NCBI RefSeq assembly: GCF_024349685.1
Contig: NZ_AP025944.1
Coordinates: 440,001 to 504,000, forward strand
From: Pseudomonas sp. LRP2-20
Lineage (GTDB): Bacteria > Pseudomonadota > Gammaproteobacteria > Pseudomonadales > Pseudomonadaceae
Direction: 5' to 3'
DNA length: 64,000 nt
Shown: piece by piece, positions 1-10,325 of the stretch
Layout of the letters: every line of letters begins with the position of its first letter
How positions within the stretch are numbered: position 1 is the stretch's first letter
Notes under the pieces: generated by a model
Database searches by the model: none
Seen by the model: the letters and a program-made list of their open reading frames with translations, nothing else
Told to the model about the DNA's origin: nothing
Made by a program: the position numbers and the translations under genes

Positions 1-361
1 TGCCACGCTGCGCCCGAATCCGCTGGTGGTCGACCGCTTCTCCGAACCGCAGCGCGCGCTGTCGATCGCCCGCATCGAATGCCATTACTTCATGAACAAC
101 GCGTTCCTGGAGCCAGACCAGCTGATTCGCGACATGCCGAAGATCGCTCACCTGCCGGCGGTTATCGTGCATGGCCGCTACGACGTGATCTGCCCGTTGG
201 ACAACGCCTGGGCGCTGCACCAGGCCTGGCCGAACAGCGAGCTGAAGGTCATTCGCGACGCCGGCCATGCCGCCTCCGAGCCCGGCATCACCGATGCCCT
301 GGTGCGTGCGGCCGACCAGATGGCCCGCCGTCTGCTCGACCTGCCGCTGGAAGAAGCATGA
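1..361 (+). CDS. pip: Proline iminopeptidase, C-terminal part (5' end outside window)
   Basis: The reading frame is open from base 2 to a TGA at 359-361, so only the last ~119 residues are present. The visible part is the end of an alpha/beta-hydrolase: a GRYDVICP segment carrying the probable catalytic Asp and a [10 protein letters not shown] segment carrying the catalytic His, spaced as in the S33 prolyl aminopeptidase family. Enzymes of this family remove N-terminal proline from peptides in the cytoplasm. The nucleophilic Ser lies upstream of the window and cannot be checked. The stop overlaps the start of dtd (ATGA arrangement), so the two genes are probably co-transcribed. Another S33 hydrolase is possible but less likely. 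Confidence 0.8.
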   Translation, partial: ATLRPNPLVVDRFSEPQRALSIARIECHYFMNNAFLEPDQLIRDMPKIAHLPAVIVHGRYDVICPLDNAWALHQAWPNSELKVIRDAGHAASEPGITDALVRAADQMARRLLDLPLEEA

Positions 362-795
362 GGGGCTTGCTGCAGCGCGTGCGTGGCGCACGCGTGGAAG
401 TGGGCGGGGAGATTGTCGGGGCCATCGACCAGGGGTTGCTGGTGTTGGTGGCCGTCGAACCTGAAGATACCCGCGAACATGCCGACAAGCTGTTGCACAA
501 ACTGCTGAATTATCGGGTGTTCAGCGACGATCAGGGCAAAATGAACCTGTCGCTGAAGGATGTGGGTGGCGGCTTGTTGCTGGTGTCCCAGTTCACCCTG
601 GCGGCCGATACCCGCAGCGGGATGCGCCCGAGTTTCTCGACGGCTGCGCCGCCGGCGCTCGGGGCGCAATTGTTCGACTATCTTTTGAACAAGGCTCGTG
701 GCCAGCATGCCGATGTGGCGAGCGGGCGCTTCGGTGCAGACATGCAGGTGCACCTGGTCAATGATGGCCCTGTGACATTCTTGTTACAAATATGA
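358..795 (+). CDS. dtd: D-aminoacyl-tRNA deacylase
   Basis: A 145-residue protein starting at the ATG that overlaps the pip stop by 4 bases. It hydrolyses D-amino acids (and misloaded glycine) from tRNA in the cytoplasm. The two active-site motifs of the DTD family are present: [12 protein letters not shown] followed by RPSF, and near the C-terminus NDGPVTF, which contains the Gly-cisPro pair that reads chirality. The length equals the family norm. A longer in-frame start at 79 exists but would lie inside pip and add a non-homologous extension, so 358 is preferred. A hairpin terminator follows at 802-836. Confidence 0.95.
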   Translation: MRGLLQRVRGARVEVGGEIVGAIDQGLLVLVAVEPEDTREHADKLLHKLLNYRVFSDDQGKMNLSLKDVGGGLLLVSQFTLAADTRSGMRPSFSTAAPPALGAQLFDYLLNKARGQHADVASGRFGADMQVHLVNDGPVTFLLQI

Positions 796-801
796 GGTCG
801 A

Positions 802-836
802 AAAACCCTTTGTTTATAGGAAAACAAGGGGTTTTG
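802..836 (+). terminator. Rho-independent terminator after dtd
   Basis: Two 14-base arms (802-815 and 822-835) pair with a single G-U wobble around a 6-base loop, and the 3' arm ends in TTTT. It sits 7 bases after the dtd stop, which is where the pip-dtd transcript should end. A second smaller hairpin (GATGCG/CGCATC, about 861-878) follows and is unexplained. Confidence 0.75.
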
Positions 837-1058
837 TACGATAAATAGTTGGTCCAGCCTGATGCGTTGTAACGCATCCTGCTGGATAATCGCGCGCTGC
901 GTGAGCCTGCGTTCGCAGGTTCGTTTCACTCTGACTCGAGCATTGTCTGGACCTGTTTGGGGAATCATTACGCCCTCATGGGGTCCGAACAGTGCTCGCC
1001 AACCCGGCATTTGTCGCTGGCCGTTGGTTTCATGATCTGTTTTCGGCGAGGGTTGCTC

Positions 1059-2795
1059 GTGATTGTTAGTCCCCAAAAAGCATCTAGAATCCCCGGCACC
1101 GGGCTGCGCAAGGCCCTGATGGCCAGTGTGGCACTGGTCGGCCTGATGAGCGCGGGCCAGCTGTGGGCATTCAATCTTGACGATGTTGCAGCCAAGGCAA
1201 AGGATCTGGCCGGCCAGAAATACGAAGCACCAAAAAGCAATCTGCCGGCAGTATTCCGCGACATGAAGTTCGCGGACTACCAGAAAATTCATTTCCTGCA
1301 GGAAAAGGCCGAGTGGGCCAAGGACAAGACCCCGTTCAAGCTGTCCTTCTACCACCAGGGCATGCACTTCGACACGCCGGTGAAGATCAACGAGATCACG
1401 GCCACCAATGTCGAAGAAATCAAGTACGACCCGAGCCGCTTCGAGTTCGGTGACGTGCCGCACGACCCGGACACCGTCAAGAACCTCGGCTACGCCGGGT
1501 TCCGCGTGCTCTACCCGATCAACAAGGCCGACAAGCAGGACGAGATCATGACCCTGCTCGGGGCCAGCTATTTCCGCGTGGTCGGCAAGGGGCACGTGTA
1601 CGGCCTGTCGGCCCGTGGCCTGGCAATCGACACCGCGCTGCCGTCGGGCGAAGAGTTCCCGCGCTTCACCGAGTTCTGGGTCGAGAAGCCCAAGCCGGCC
1701 GACAAGCACCTGGTGATCTATGCCCTGCTGGATTCGCCACGCTCCACCGGCGCCTACAAGCTGATCCTGCGCCCGGGCAGCGACACCGTGGTCGACGTGC
1801 AGTCGCGGGTGTTCCTGCGTGACCAGGTCAGCCGTCTGGGTATCGCCCCGCTGACCAGCATGTTCCTGTTCGGCCCCAACCAGCCGTCCAAGGTGCTGAA
1901 CTATCGCCCGGCCCTGCATGACTCCGAAGGCCTGTCGATCCACGCCGGTAACGGCGAGTGGCTGTGGCGCCCGCTGAACAACCCGAAACACCTGGCCGTG
2001 AGCAACTTCAGTGTCGAGAACCCGCGTGGTTTCGGCCTGATGCAGCGTCAGCGCGCCTTCAGCGACTTCGAAGACCTCGACGACAACTACCAGAAGCGCC
2101 CGAGCGCCTGGATCGAGCCGAAAGGTGACTGGGGCAAGGGTACCGTCGACCTGGTGGAAATCCCGACCGCCGACGAAACCAACGACAACATCGTTGCCTT
2201 CTGGAGCCCGGAGAAGCTGCCTGAGCCAGGCAAGCCGTTCGAATACGCCTACCGCCTGCACTGGACCATCGACGAGCAGCAGTTCCAGGCTCCTGACCTG
2301 GGCTGGGTCAAGCAGACCCTGCGTTCCACTGGCGACGTCAAGCAGTCCAACCTGATCCGCCAGCCAGACGGCAGCGTCGCTTTCCTGGTCGACTTCGCCG
2401 GCCCGGCACTTGCCGCCCTGCCGGAAGACACCCCGGTGCGCAGCCAGGTCAGCGTTGGCGACAACGCCGAGGTGGTCGAGAACAACCTGCGCTATAACCC
2501 GGAGACCAAGGGCTGGCGCCTGACCCTGCGTCTGAAGGTCAAGGAAGCCAACAAGTCCACCGAAATGCGCGCTGCGCTGGTGCGAGACGTGCCGGTAGAG
2601 CCGGCCAAGCCTGCCGCTGAAACCAAGCAGGAAAAGGCTGCGGCCAAGCATGCCAAGCATGAGAAGACCGCCAAGGCGGAACCAGCCAAGGCCGAACAAC
2701 CTGCCGCCGATGCGGCGCCCACCAACGGGACCCCGGCCACCACTGAAAAAGTGCTGACCGAGACCTGGAGCTATCAGTTGCCTGCCGATGAGTAA
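1059..2795 (+). CDS. opgG: Glucan biosynthesis protein G (OpgG/MdoG)
   Basis: A periplasmic protein needed to make osmoregulated periplasmic glucans, thought to process or branch the beta-glucan backbone exported by OpgH. I start it at GTG 1059 (578 residues) because GCGAGGG lies about 7 bases upstream and the signal peptide then begins correctly: a basic stretch ([16 protein letters not shown]) and a cleavage region near QLWA. The 957 start would add 34 residues before the signal peptide. The body matches MdoG-family segments such as [11 protein letters not shown] and FGLMQR. The C-terminus is a low-complexity Ala/Lys/Glu tail. It overlaps opgH by 8 bases, so the two are translationally coupled. 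Confidence 0.93.
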   Translation: MIVSPQKASRIPGTGLRKALMASVALVGLMSAGQLWAFNLDDVAAKAKDLAGQKYEAPKSNLPAVFRDMKFADYQKIHFLQEKAEWAKDKTPFKLSFYHQGMHFDTPVKINEITATNVEEIKYDPSRFEFGDVPHDPDTVKNLGYAGFRVLYPINKADKQDEIMTLLGASYFRVVGKGHVYGLSARGLAIDTALPSGEEFPRFTEFWVEKPKPADKHLVIYALLDSPRSTGAYKLILRPGSDTVVDVQSRVFLRDQVSRLGIAPLTSMFLFGPNQPSKVLNYRPALHDSEGLSIHAGNGEWLWRPLNNPKHLAVSNFSVENPRGFGLMQRQRAFSDFEDLDDNYQKRPSAWIEPKGDWGKGTVDLVEIPTADETNDNIVAFWSPEKLPEPGKPFEYAYRLHWTIDEQQFQAPDLGWVKQTLRSTGDVKQSNLIRQPDGSVAFLVDFAGPALAALPEDTPVRSQVSVGDNAEVVENNLRYNPETKGWRLTLRLKVKEANKSTEMRAALVRDVPVEPAKPAAETKQEKAAAKHAKHEKTAKAEPAKAEQPAADAAPTNGTPATTEKVLTETWSYQLPADE

Positions 2796-5361
2796 CTCAA
2801 GCGCAAGGCCAGAATCGCTTGGCGAATACCTGGCCCACCTCCCTCTGAGCGATGAGCAGCGCGCGGAACTCGCCAGCTGCACCTCGTTCAGTGAGCTGCA
2901 CCAACGCCTGGCGGCCAACCCGGCCGCCAACGCCACCGAGGCCGTGCAGGCCTCGGTCGGCCCGCGCCTGACCGTGGGCAGCGCCGCCGAGCTGGAAGAC
3001 GCCGAGATGCTCGGTGTCGACGGCAGCGGCCGCCTGTGTCTGAAGATCGCACCGCCGATCAAGCGCACCAAGGTCGTGCCCGAGCCATGGCGCACCAACG
3101 TGCTGATCCGCCTGTGGCGGCGCATGACGGGGCGCACCAACGCCCCGCAGCCACCCAAGCGTGAGCTGCCCGCGGCGCGCTGGCGCACGGTCGGCTCGAT
3201 CCGCCGCTACATCCTGCTCGCCCTCATGATCGGCCAGACCATCGTCGCCGGCTTCTACATGAAGGGCATTCTGCCGTACCAGGGCTGGTCGTTCGTCGAC
3301 CTCGACGAAGTGATCAAGCAGCCGCTGTGGGATACCGTGGTGCAGGTCTGGCCGTATGCCTTGCAGACGTCCATCCTGGTGCTGTTCGGCATCCTGTTCT
3401 GCTGGGTTTCGGCGGGTTTCTGGACCGCCCTGATGGGCTTCCTCGAACTGCTCACCGGGCGTGACAAGTACAAGATCTCGGGCAGCAGTGCAGGCAATGA
3501 GCCGATTGCACCCGAGGCGCGTACCGCGCTGGTCATGCCGATCTGCAACGAAGACGTGCCGCGCGTGTTCGCAGGCCTGCGGGCGACCTTCGAGTCGGTG
3601 GCGGCCAGCGGCAACCTCGATCGCTTCGACTTCTTCGTGCTCAGCGACACCAACGACACCGACATCGCCGTGGCCGAGCAACAGGCCTGGCTGGACGTGT
3701 GCCGCGAGACCAAGGGCTTCGGCCGCATCTTCTACCGCCGCCGCCGCCGCCGCGTGAAGCGCAAGAGCGGCAACCTCGACGACTTCTGCCGTCGTTGGGG
3801 CGGCGAGTACAAGTACATGGTCGTGCTCGACGCCGACAGCGTCATGAGTGGCGAGTGCCTGAGCAGCCTGGTGCGCCTGATGGAGGCCAACCCGGACGCC
3901 GGCATCATCCAGACCGGGCCGAAAGCCTCGGGCATGGACACCCTGTATGCGCGCATGCAGCAGTTCGCCACCCGCGTGTACGGCCCGCTGTTCACCGCCG
4001 GCCTGCACTTCTGGCAGCTGGGCGAGTCGCACTACTGGGGCCACAACGCGATCATCCGCATGAAGCCGTTCATCGAGCACTGCGCCCTGGCGCCGTTGCC
4101 GGGCAAGGGCGCGTTCGCCGGGGCCATTCTCTCCCACGACTTCGTCGAAGCCGCGCTGATGCGCCGCGCCGGCTGGGGTGTGTGGATTGCCTATGACCTG
4201 CCGGGCAGCTACGAAGAATTGCCGCCGAACCTGCTCGACGAGCTCAAGCGCGACCGCCGCTGGTGCCATGGCAACCTGATGAACTTCCGCCTGTTCCTGG
4301 TCAAGGGCATGCACCCGGTGCACCGTGCGGTGTTCCTCACCGGCGTGATGTCGTACCTGTCGGCGCCGCTGTGGTTCCTGTTCCTGGTGCTGTCGACCGC
4401 ACTGCTGGCGACCAATACGCTGATGGAGCCGCAGTACTTCATCGAGCCGTACCAGCTCTACCCGCTGTGGCCGCAGTGGCACCCGGAGAAGGCCGTGGCG
4501 CTGTTCTCCACCACCATCGTGCTGCTGTTCCTGCCCAAGCTGCTCAGTGTCATCCTGATCTGGGCCAAGGGTGCCGTCGAGTTCGGCGGGCGCATCAAGG
4601 TTACACTGTCGATGCTGATGGAGATGCTGTTCTCCATGCTGCTGGCGCCGGTGCGGATGATCTTCCACACCCGCTTCGTGCTGGCTGCATTCCTCGGCTG
4701 GGCGGCAACCTGGAACTCGCCGCAGCGTGACGACGACTCTACCCCGTGGAGCGAAGCGGTGCGCCGCCATGGTCCACAGACCCTGCTGGGCTTTGCCTGG
4801 GCCGGGCTGGTGGCATGGCTGAACCCGGCGTTCCTGTGGTGGTTGGCGCCAATTGTCGGCTCGCTGGTGCTGTCGATCCCGGTATCGGTGATCTCCAGCC
4901 GCACGCGCCTGGGCCTGGCGGCCAAGGACGAGAAGCTGTTCCTCATCCCTGAGGAATACGCGACGCCGCAAGAGCTGTTGGCGACCGACCAGTACACCCA
5001 CGAGAACCGCTGGCATGCCCTGCACGACGGCTTCGTGCGTGCGGTGGTCGACCCACGGCAGAATGCCCTGGCCTGCGCCATGGCCACTGCCCGTCACGGC
5101 CAGGCTGCGCCGATCGAGGCGCTGCGTGCAGAGCGCGTGGCCAAGGCGATCGAACTCGGGCCGAAAGGGCTGGACCTCAACACCCGTCTGGCCTTGCTCA
5201 GCGACCCGGTGGCCTTGAGCCGCCTGCACGAGCAGGTCTGGGCCGAGCACAATGCGGCGTGGATCGATGTGTGGCGTGCCTCGATCAAGAACGACCCGCA
5301 TTCGCCGCTGTTGCCACTGCATCCGGAGAATGAAGGCCAGCCGGCACTCGTCGGCGCCTGA
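2788..5361 (+). CDS. opgH: Glucan glucosyltransferase OpgH
   Basis: An 857-residue inner-membrane GT2-family glycosyltransferase that builds and exports the linear beta-glucan chain of periplasmic glucans from UDP-glucose. Visible features are an N-terminal cytoplasmic segment (about 1-140), transmembrane segments near residues 145-220, a GT2 catalytic domain with [11 protein letters not shown] as the metal/UDP-binding site and [13 protein letters not shown] as the processive RxxRW-type motif, then several hydrophobic segments from about residue 510 to 705. The ATG lies within the end of opgG, forming the usual opgGH operon. A REP-type hairpin follows the stop. Confidence 0.95.
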   Translation: MSNSSARPESLGEYLAHLPLSDEQRAELASCTSFSELHQRLAANPAANATEAVQASVGPRLTVGSAAELEDAEMLGVDGSGRLCLKIAPPIKRTKVVPEPWRTNVLIRLWRRMTGRTNAPQPPKRELPAARWRTVGSIRRYILLALMIGQTIVAGFYMKGILPYQGWSFVDLDEVIKQPLWDTVVQVWPYALQTSILVLFGILFCWVSAGFWTALMGFLELLTGRDKYKISGSSAGNEPIAPEARTALVMPICNEDVPRVFAGLRATFESVAASGNLDRFDFFVLSDTNDTDIAVAEQQAWLDVCRETKGFGRIFYRRRRRRVKRKSGNLDDFCRRWGGEYKYMVVLDADSVMSGECLSSLVRLMEANPDAGIIQTGPKASGMDTLYARMQQFATRVYGPLFTAGLHFWQLGESHYWGHNAIIRMKPFIEHCALAPLPGKGAFAGAILSHDFVEAALMRRAGWGVWIAYDLPGSYEELPPNLLDELKRDRRWCHGNLMNFRLFLVKGMHPVHRAVFLTGVMSYLSAPLWFLFLVLSTALLATNTLMEPQYFIEPYQLYPLWPQWHPEKAVALFSTTIVLLFLPKLLSVILIWAKGAVEFGGRIKVTLSMLMEMLFSMLLAPVRMIFHTRFVLAAFLGWAATWNSPQRDDDSTPWSEAVRRHGPQTLLGFAWAGLVAWLNPAFLWWLAPIVGSLVLSIPVSVISSRTRLGLAAKDEKLFLIPEEYATPQELLATDQYTHENRWHALHDGFVRAVVDPRQNALACAMATARHGQAAPIEALRAERVAKAIELGPKGLDLNTRLALLSDPVALSRLHEQVWAEHNAAWIDVWRASIKNDPHSPLLPLHPENEGQPALVGA

Positions 5362-5370
5362 TAATGGCCA

Positions 5371-5437
5371 ATCGCGGATAAATCCGCTCCTGCGAGGGTT
5401 ACGTCTGTAGGAGCGGATTTATCCGCGATGCTTTTTT
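5371..5437. repeat. REP-like inverted repeat, also a likely terminator
   Basis: Arms 5371-5391 and 5409-5429 are perfect 21-base reverse complements, followed on the + strand by CTTTTTT. The core (GCGGATAAATCCGCTCCT) differs from the REP type elsewhere in the window, which has GCGGGYAARCCCGCTCCC, so it is a different REP subfamily. Its place right after opgH and the T-run suggest that it ends the opgGH transcript. Confidence 0.8.
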
Positions 5438-5572
5438 GGCCAACAAAGTCCCCACCGGCTCTAGGTCCCAGGGCCGCCATGCGTTAGCATCCCTCTCCGA
5501 TAATCCGCATCGGCCGGTACGGCTGTGCCAAGACAATAAGATTCGCTTCTTTATTTGCTAGGGGACTTGGTG

Positions 5573-6373
5573 ATGATCAAGAAATACCTTTCGCGGCTGC
5601 TGGTCGGTGTCACCGCCCTGGTCGCCGTAACGGCGGCCCAGGCCGGCGCCATCGATGATGCGGTCAAGCGCGGCACCCTGCGGGTGGGCATGGACCCAAC
5701 CTACATGCCGTTCCAGATGACCAACAAGCGCGGCGAGATCATCGGCTTCGAAGTCGATATCCTCAAAGCCATGGCCAAATCCATGGGCGTCAAGTTCGAG
5801 GCAGTTTCCACCGCCTACGACGGCATCATCCCGGCCCTGCTGACCGACAAGTTCGACATGATCGGCAGCGGCATGACCCTGACCCAGGAACGCAACCTGC
5901 GCCTGAACTTCAGCGAACCTTTCATCGTGGTTGGCCAGACTCTGCTGATCCGCAAGGAGCTGGCTGGCGAGATCAAGTCGTACAAGGACCTGAACAACGA
6001 GAAGTACCGCCTTACCTCCAAGCTCGGTACCACCGGCGAGATGGTGTCCAAGAAGCTGATCGGCAAAGCCAAGTACCACGGCTACGACAACGAGCAGGAA
6101 GCGGTGATGGACGTGGTCAACGGCAAGGCTGACGCCTTCGTCTACGACGCGCCGTACAACGTGGTGGCGGTCGAGAAGGCCGGCGCTGGCAAGCTGCTGT
6201 TCCTCGAAGAACCCTTCACCTACGAGCCGCTGGCCTTCGGCCTGAAGAAAGGCGACTACGACAGCATCAACTTCATCAACAACTTCCTGCACCAGATCAA
6301 GCATGACGGGACCTACGATCGTATTCACGACAAGTGGTTCAAGAACAAGGACTGGCTGAAGGAAATGGAATAA
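5573..6373 (+). CDS. Amino-acid ABC transporter, periplasmic substrate-binding protein
   Basis: A 266-residue family 3 solute-binding protein. Start ATG 5573 has AGGGGA about 7 bases upstream. The signal peptide runs over about residues 1-24 (KKYLSRLL basic start, cleavage after AAQA). The mature start (TLRVGMDPTYMPFQMTNKRG) and the GFEVDILKAMAK segment are typical of polar amino-acid binders. A later arginine (LRLNFSEPF region) and DAFVYDAPYN are also family-like. It is followed by the cognate permease and ATPase genes. The ligand cannot be read from sequence. Cystine, glutamine/glutamate and basic amino acids are the usual options. Confidence 0.88.
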   Translation: MIKKYLSRLLVGVTALVAVTAAQAGAIDDAVKRGTLRVGMDPTYMPFQMTNKRGEIIGFEVDILKAMAKSMGVKFEAVSTAYDGIIPALLTDKFDMIGSGMTLTQERNLRLNFSEPFIVVGQTLLIRKELAGEIKSYKDLNNEKYRLTSKLGTTGEMVSKKLIGKAKYHGYDNEQEAVMDVVNGKADAFVYDAPYNVVAVEKAGAGKLLFLEEPFTYEPLAFGLKKGDYDSINFINNFLHQIKHDGTYDRIHDKWFKNKDWLKEME

Positions 6374-6451
6374 GGCCCAGGCCACAAGCCCGGCTTTTGA
6401 CCCCGACGCGCAGGCAAACCCTGCGCGTTCGCATTTACGGAAGTACCCCAC

Positions 6452-7414
6452 GTGATCAAACACAAGAAAGCCCAGTGGCCCTGGCACGGGTTGACCGCCC
6501 TGGTCCTGGTGGGCCTGGCGTTCAGCCTGTACATGGCCACCTCGATGATTTCCTACGAGTGGCGCTGGAACCGCGTACCGCAGTACTTCGCCTACAAGGC
6601 CGAGGAAGTACAGCGCGCCGCCGGTTACGGTACCGTGCAGGAAATCGTCGTTTCCGGTGACACCGCGCGTGTCACGCTCAAGGACGAAAACGGCGAAGAG
6701 CAAGTGCTCGACGTGGCCAAGGACAGCCTGCAACTGAGCCGCGGCGACGATGTTGCCGAAGGTGACCAGATTGGTGTGACCCGTCACTGGGCAGCTGGAC
6801 CGCTGGCCTGGGGCCTGTGGACCACCTTGTGGATCTCGGTGGTGTCCGGTGCGCTGGGCCTGGTGATCGGCCTGTTCGCTGGCCTGTGCCGGTTGTCGAA
6901 CAACCCCACCCTGCGCGACCTGTCGACCGTTTATGTCGAGCTGGTGCGCGGTACGCCGCTGCTGGTGCAGATCTTCATCTTCTACTTCTTCATTGGCACC
7001 GTGCTCAACCTGTCCCGCGAGTTTGCCGGTGTGGCGGCGCTGGCACTGTTCACTGGCGCCTATGTTGCCGAAATCGTCCGAGCCGGCGTGCAATCCATCG
7101 CCAAGGGGCAGAACGAGGCTGCGCGCTCGCTGGGCCTGAACGCCGGCCAGTCGATGCGCCACGTGATCCTGCCGCAGGGGTTCAAACGCGTGCTGCCACC
7201 GTTGGCCGGGCAGTTCATCAGCCTGGTCAAGGACACCTCGCTGGTGTCGGTGATCGCTATTACCGAATTGACCAAGAGCGGCCGCGAGGCCATCACCACG
7301 TCGTTCTCGACCTTCGAGATCTGGTTCTGCGTGGCAGGCCTGTACCTGCTGATCAACCTGCCGCTGTCGCACATCGCCAGCCGGCTCGAGCGGAGGCTTG
7401 CACAAAGTGATTGA
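6452..7414 (+). CDS. Amino-acid ABC transporter permease with large periplasmic insert
   Basis: A 320-residue HisM/GltK-type inner-membrane permease starting at GTG 6452. The transport domain (about residues 115-310) carries the EAA loop ([20 protein letters not shown], about 207-226) that docks the ATPase. A first transmembrane helix at about 12-32 is followed by about 78 hydrophilic residues (35-112) before the conserved domain begins. Ordinary members of the family lack such a stretch and are about 220-250 residues long. The insert should face the periplasm. The 3' end overlaps the ATPase gene by 8 bases. Confidence 0.87.
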   Translation: MIKHKKAQWPWHGLTALVLVGLAFSLYMATSMISYEWRWNRVPQYFAYKAEEVQRAAGYGTVQEIVVSGDTARVTLKDENGEEQVLDVAKDSLQLSRGDDVAEGDQIGVTRHWAAGPLAWGLWTTLWISVVSGALGLVIGLFAGLCRLSNNPTLRDLSTVYVELVRGTPLLVQIFIFYFFIGTVLNLSREFAGVAALALFTGAYVAEIVRAGVQSIAKGQNEAARSLGLNAGQSMRHVILPQGFKRVLPPLAGQFISLVKDTSLVSVIAITELTKSGREAITTSFSTFEIWFCVAGLYLLINLPLSHIASRLERRLAQSD

Positions 7415-8141
7415 AGTCCGTGATCTGCTGAAAGTCTTCGACACCCGTGGCCATGTGGTACGGGCTGTGGATAACGTCACCACGCAAGTCGCCAAGGGCG
7501 AAGTGGTGGTAGTGCTTGGGCCGTCGGGTTCGGGCAAGTCGACCTTCCTGCGCTGCCTCAATGGCCTGGAGCATTTCGACGAAGGCCATGTGGCCATCGA
7601 CGGCCTGCAACTGGCTGACCCGAAGACCGACATCAACGCCTACCGCCGCGAAGTCGGCATGGTGTTCCAGCATTTCAACCTGTTCCCGCACATGACGGTG
7701 CTGGAGAACCTGTGCCTGGCGCAGAAAGTGGTGCGCAAGCGCAACAAGGCCGAGCGTGAAGCCAAGGCCCGGGCGTTGCTGGAAAAGGTGGGTATTTCGC
7801 AGAAGGCCAACGAATATCCATCGCGCCTCTCGGGCGGCCAGCAACAGCGGGTGGCAATCGCCCGCGCCCTGGCCATGGACCCGAAGGTGATGCTGTTCGA
7901 CGAGCCGACCTCGGCGCTCGACCCGGAAATGGTCGGCGAGGTACTGGACGTGATGAAGACCCTGGCCCAGGAAGGCATGACCATGGTCTGCGTCACCCAT
8001 GAAATGGGCTTTGCCCGCGAAGTGGCGGATCGTGTGCTGTTCTTCGATCACGGCAAGCTGCTTGAAGACTCGGCACCGGCCGCGTTCTTCGCCGCGCCCA
8101 AGGATCCTAGGGCACAGGCCTTCCTGCGCCAGGTGCTGTAA
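7407..8141 (+). CDS. Amino-acid ABC transporter ATP-binding protein
   Basis: A 244-residue cytoplasmic ATPase of the PAAT (polar amino-acid) class that powers the permease encoded just upstream. It has Walker [11 protein letters not shown]-loop [16 protein letters not shown], signature LSGGQQQR, Walker [15 protein letters not shown] and the switch His in [10 protein letters not shown] start it at GTG 7407, since GGAGG at 7392-7396 lies 10 bases before it. TTG 7398 is too close to that ribosome-binding site. It converges on the downstream chemoreceptor gene, with a REP pair between them. Confidence 0.92.
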   Translation: MIEVRDLLKVFDTRGHVVRAVDNVTTQVAKGEVVVVLGPSGSGKSTFLRCLNGLEHFDEGHVAIDGLQLADPKTDINAYRREVGMVFQHFNLFPHMTVLENLCLAQKVVRKRNKAEREAKARALLEKVGISQKANEYPSRLSGGQQQRVAIARALAMDPKVMLFDEPTSALDPEMVGEVLDVMKTLAQEGMTMVCVTHEMGFAREVADRVLFFDHGKLLEDSAPAAFFAAPKDPRAQAFLRQVL

Positions 8142-8153
8142 GCGCGCCGCCCC

Positions 8154-8237
8154 CTTCGCGGGTAAACCCGCTCCCACAGCTACTGCACCGCTCTCAAGGC
8201 TGGTGATTGACCTGTGGGAGCGGGCTTGCCCGCGAAG
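8154..8237. repeat. REP pair between convergent genes
   Basis: Two inverted copies of the P. putida-type REP (8154-8179 and 8211-8237; core GCGGGYAARCCCGCTCCCAC) around a 31-base spacer. It lies in the 110-base gap between the ABC ATPase (+) and a chemoreceptor (-) and may work as a two-way transcription stop or RNA stabiliser. Confidence 0.85.
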
Positions 8238-8251
8238 AGTGCGACTCGGTC

Positions 8252-10192
8252 TCAAAGGCTGAACCGCCCCACCATTCCCCGCAACTGCTGCCCCAACTGT
8301 TCCAGCTCGCCACTGGAAGTCGCCGTCTGCTCACTGGCCGCACTGGTCTGTTCGGACACATCCCGCACACTGATCACGCTACGGTTGATCTGCTCGGCCA
8401 CCACGCTCTGTTGCTCGCTGGCCGTGGCAATCTGTTGGTTCATCCCCTGAATGCTCGATACCGTGTCGGTGATCTGCGCCAAGGCATGCCCGGCCCTGCG
8501 GCTCAGCTCAACGCTCTGCTCGGTCAGCCGCTTGCTGTCGTCGAGCAGGCGGGTGACCTCGTCGGTACCGCTGTGCAGGCTGCCGATCAGCTGCTCGATT
8601 TCTTCGGTGGACTGCTGGGTGCGCTGCGCCAGCCCGCGCACCTCATCGGCCACCACGGCAAAACCACGGCCCGCTTCACCTGCCCTGGCGGCTTCGATCG
8701 CCGCGTTGAGGGCCAGCAGGTTGGTCTGCTCCGACACTGATTTGATGACATCGAGAATGCTGCTGATGCGCAGGCTTTCGCCGGCCAGGTGCTGCATGGC
8801 GGCCAGGCAATGGTCCATCTGCCGTGCCAGCTGTTCGATGCGGCCGATGGCTTCGGCCACCACTTGATCACCCAGTTGCGCCTGCTGGTCGGCGTTGGTG
8901 GCTGCCAGCGAGGCTTGTTCAGCATTCTGTGCAACCTCTTGTACCGTGGCGCTCATCTGGTTCATCGCGGTGGCCACCTGGTCGGTCTCCTCGCGCTGCT
9001 GGTTGATGCGCAGCTTGGTGTCCTCACTGCTGGCTGCCAGCTGCGATGCGGCCTGTGACAGCTGGCCGACACCGTGGTCGATGCCGCCGATCAGCTCACG
9101 CAGGCTCACGGTCATTTCGCCCATGCGGGTCTGCAACTGCCCCATCTCGTCGCGGCGCTGCACGGGTTCGAGCTGGCTCAGGTCGCCTTTGGCAATGCGC
9201 GCGGCCAAGCCCAGGGTCTGGCGCAAGGGTTGAGTGATCTGCAGGGTTATCAGCCAGCCGGCGACGATACCCACGATCAGGGCCAGCAGCGCCACGCTGG
9301 TGAGCAAGGAACGGGCGGCCACGGCCTCGCTGTCTCGTTGTTCCACCTTCCGTTTACCCAGTTCCAGGCTGACCGACCTGAGCTCGTTGCCCATCTGCTC
9401 CATTTCATTCTGCAGTTGTTCGACCTGCAGCGCCGTGCGGCGGTACTGGTCCAGGCTGGTGCGGTACTTGGCCAGCTCGATGCCTGGCTGTTCTGTCAGC
9501 GTGGGTGGCAGGCCAAGCGGGGCGAGGCCCTTGAGCAACTGGCCGAGGCTGGCATCGGCTGCATTCAAGGCGCTATCACCGACCTTGGCGAAGTCCTCGA
9601 GCGGCGAGAACGTGTAGGCCGGCACCAGGCTCTGCTGGTTGGCGGTGTCGACCTGGCGGCTCAGGGTGTCCATCATGCCCAGCAAGCCGCCCTGGCTGTC
9701 AGCCGGCATCTTCAGCAGGGCCTGGGTCTGCAGTTGGTCGATGACGTCGTTCAGCTTCTGTTCCTGCGCCTGCATGCCGGCGCGAAGTGCGCGACGCGTG
9801 TCGACGCTGCGCTGCAGGGTGGTGAAGTTCTCGCGCAGGCGCTGCAGCAGCTGCAGCTTCTGGGTCAGCATCTGGCGCGATTCATCGACGCTGCTGCGGT
9901 GTTGCAGGGTGGTCAGCATGGCATCCAGCTGCTGCAGAATTCCGGCGATCTGCGCCTTGCTGGCGTCGTCGGCCAGCACCCGGTAGGTGATGCGCTCGGC
10001 GCGCAGGTCTTTGACCAGATCATTGATCCGGCCAATTTCGCTGAGTTGTTCCGAGCGGCTGATGGCGCCGTCCAGGGCACGCCAGCCGCTGACCGTGGTG
10101 GCCAGGGTAAGCGCAAGGACTACGGCGAAGCCGAGAGCAAGCTTGGCGCCGACACTGATATTGCCGAGCCTGTGATTGAGGTAGCCGAACAT
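8252..10192 (-). CDS. Methyl-accepting chemotaxis protein with large helical ligand domain
   Basis: A 646-residue transmembrane chemoreceptor that signals to CheA/CheW. I start it at the ATG at 10192 ([13 protein letters not shown]) with GGACGGAGA just upstream. A longer in-frame start at 10249 lacks support. Layout: TM1 about 18-36, periplasmic ligand domain about 37-293, TM2 about 295-315, HAMP about 316-370, and a signalling domain with the conserved tip segment [18 protein letters not shown] (about 487-525). The ~255-residue all-helical ligand domain fits the helical bimodular (HBM) class known from P. putida McpS and McpQ. The ligand is unknown. It lies in tandem with a second receptor of the same plan. 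Confidence 0.88.
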   Translation of the reverse strand: MFGYLNHRLGNISVGAKLALGFAVVLALTLATTVSGWRALDGAISRSEQLSEIGRINDLVKDLRAERITYRVLADDASKAQIAGILQQLDAMLTTLQHRSSVDESRQMLTQKLQLLQRLRENFTTLQRSVDTRRALRAGMQAQEQKLNDVIDQLQTQALLKMPADSQGGLLGMMDTLSRQVDTANQQSLVPAYTFSPLEDFAKVGDSALNAADASLGQLLKGLAPLGLPPTLTEQPGIELAKYRTSLDQYRRTALQVEQLQNEMEQMGNELRSVSLELGKRKVEQRDSEAVAARSLLTSVALLALIVGIVAGWLITLQITQPLRQTLGLAARIAKGDLSQLEPVQRRDEMGQLQTRMGEMTVSLRELIGGIDHGVGQLSQAASQLAASSEDTKLRINQQREETDQVATAMNQMSATVQEVAQNAEQASLAATNADQQAQLGDQVVAEAIGRIEQLARQMDHCLAAMQHLAGESLRISSILDVIKSVSEQTNLLALNAAIEAARAGEAGRGFAVVADEVRGLAQRTQQSTEEIEQLIGSLHSGTDEVTRLLDDSKRLTEQSVELSRRAGHALAQITDTVSSIQGMNQQIATASEQQSVVAEQINRSVISVRDVSEQTSAASEQTATSSGELEQLGQQLRGMVGRFSL

Positions 10193-10325
10193 GGCAGGTC
10201 TCCGTCCTGTGGGTGGGGATGGGATGCTGGCGTAGTGCTGGCATCTCATCCCTGCCCATCGGCCTATGGCCTGTAGGACTTGACCTGAAAACTATGTAGG
10301 AAAATTCAGCGCATGCACTGACGTG

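Noticed and set aside
957..1058. Longer opgG starting at ATG 957
   Set aside because: It would place 34 extra residues before a well-formed signal peptide. GTG 1059 has a proper ribosome-binding site.
678..5322. Very long open frames on the minus strand opposite opgG and opgH (836 and 841 codons)
   Set aside because: They mirror the codon pattern of the real genes in GC-rich DNA, have His/Gln/Arg-rich low-quality translations, no homology and no ribosome-binding sites.
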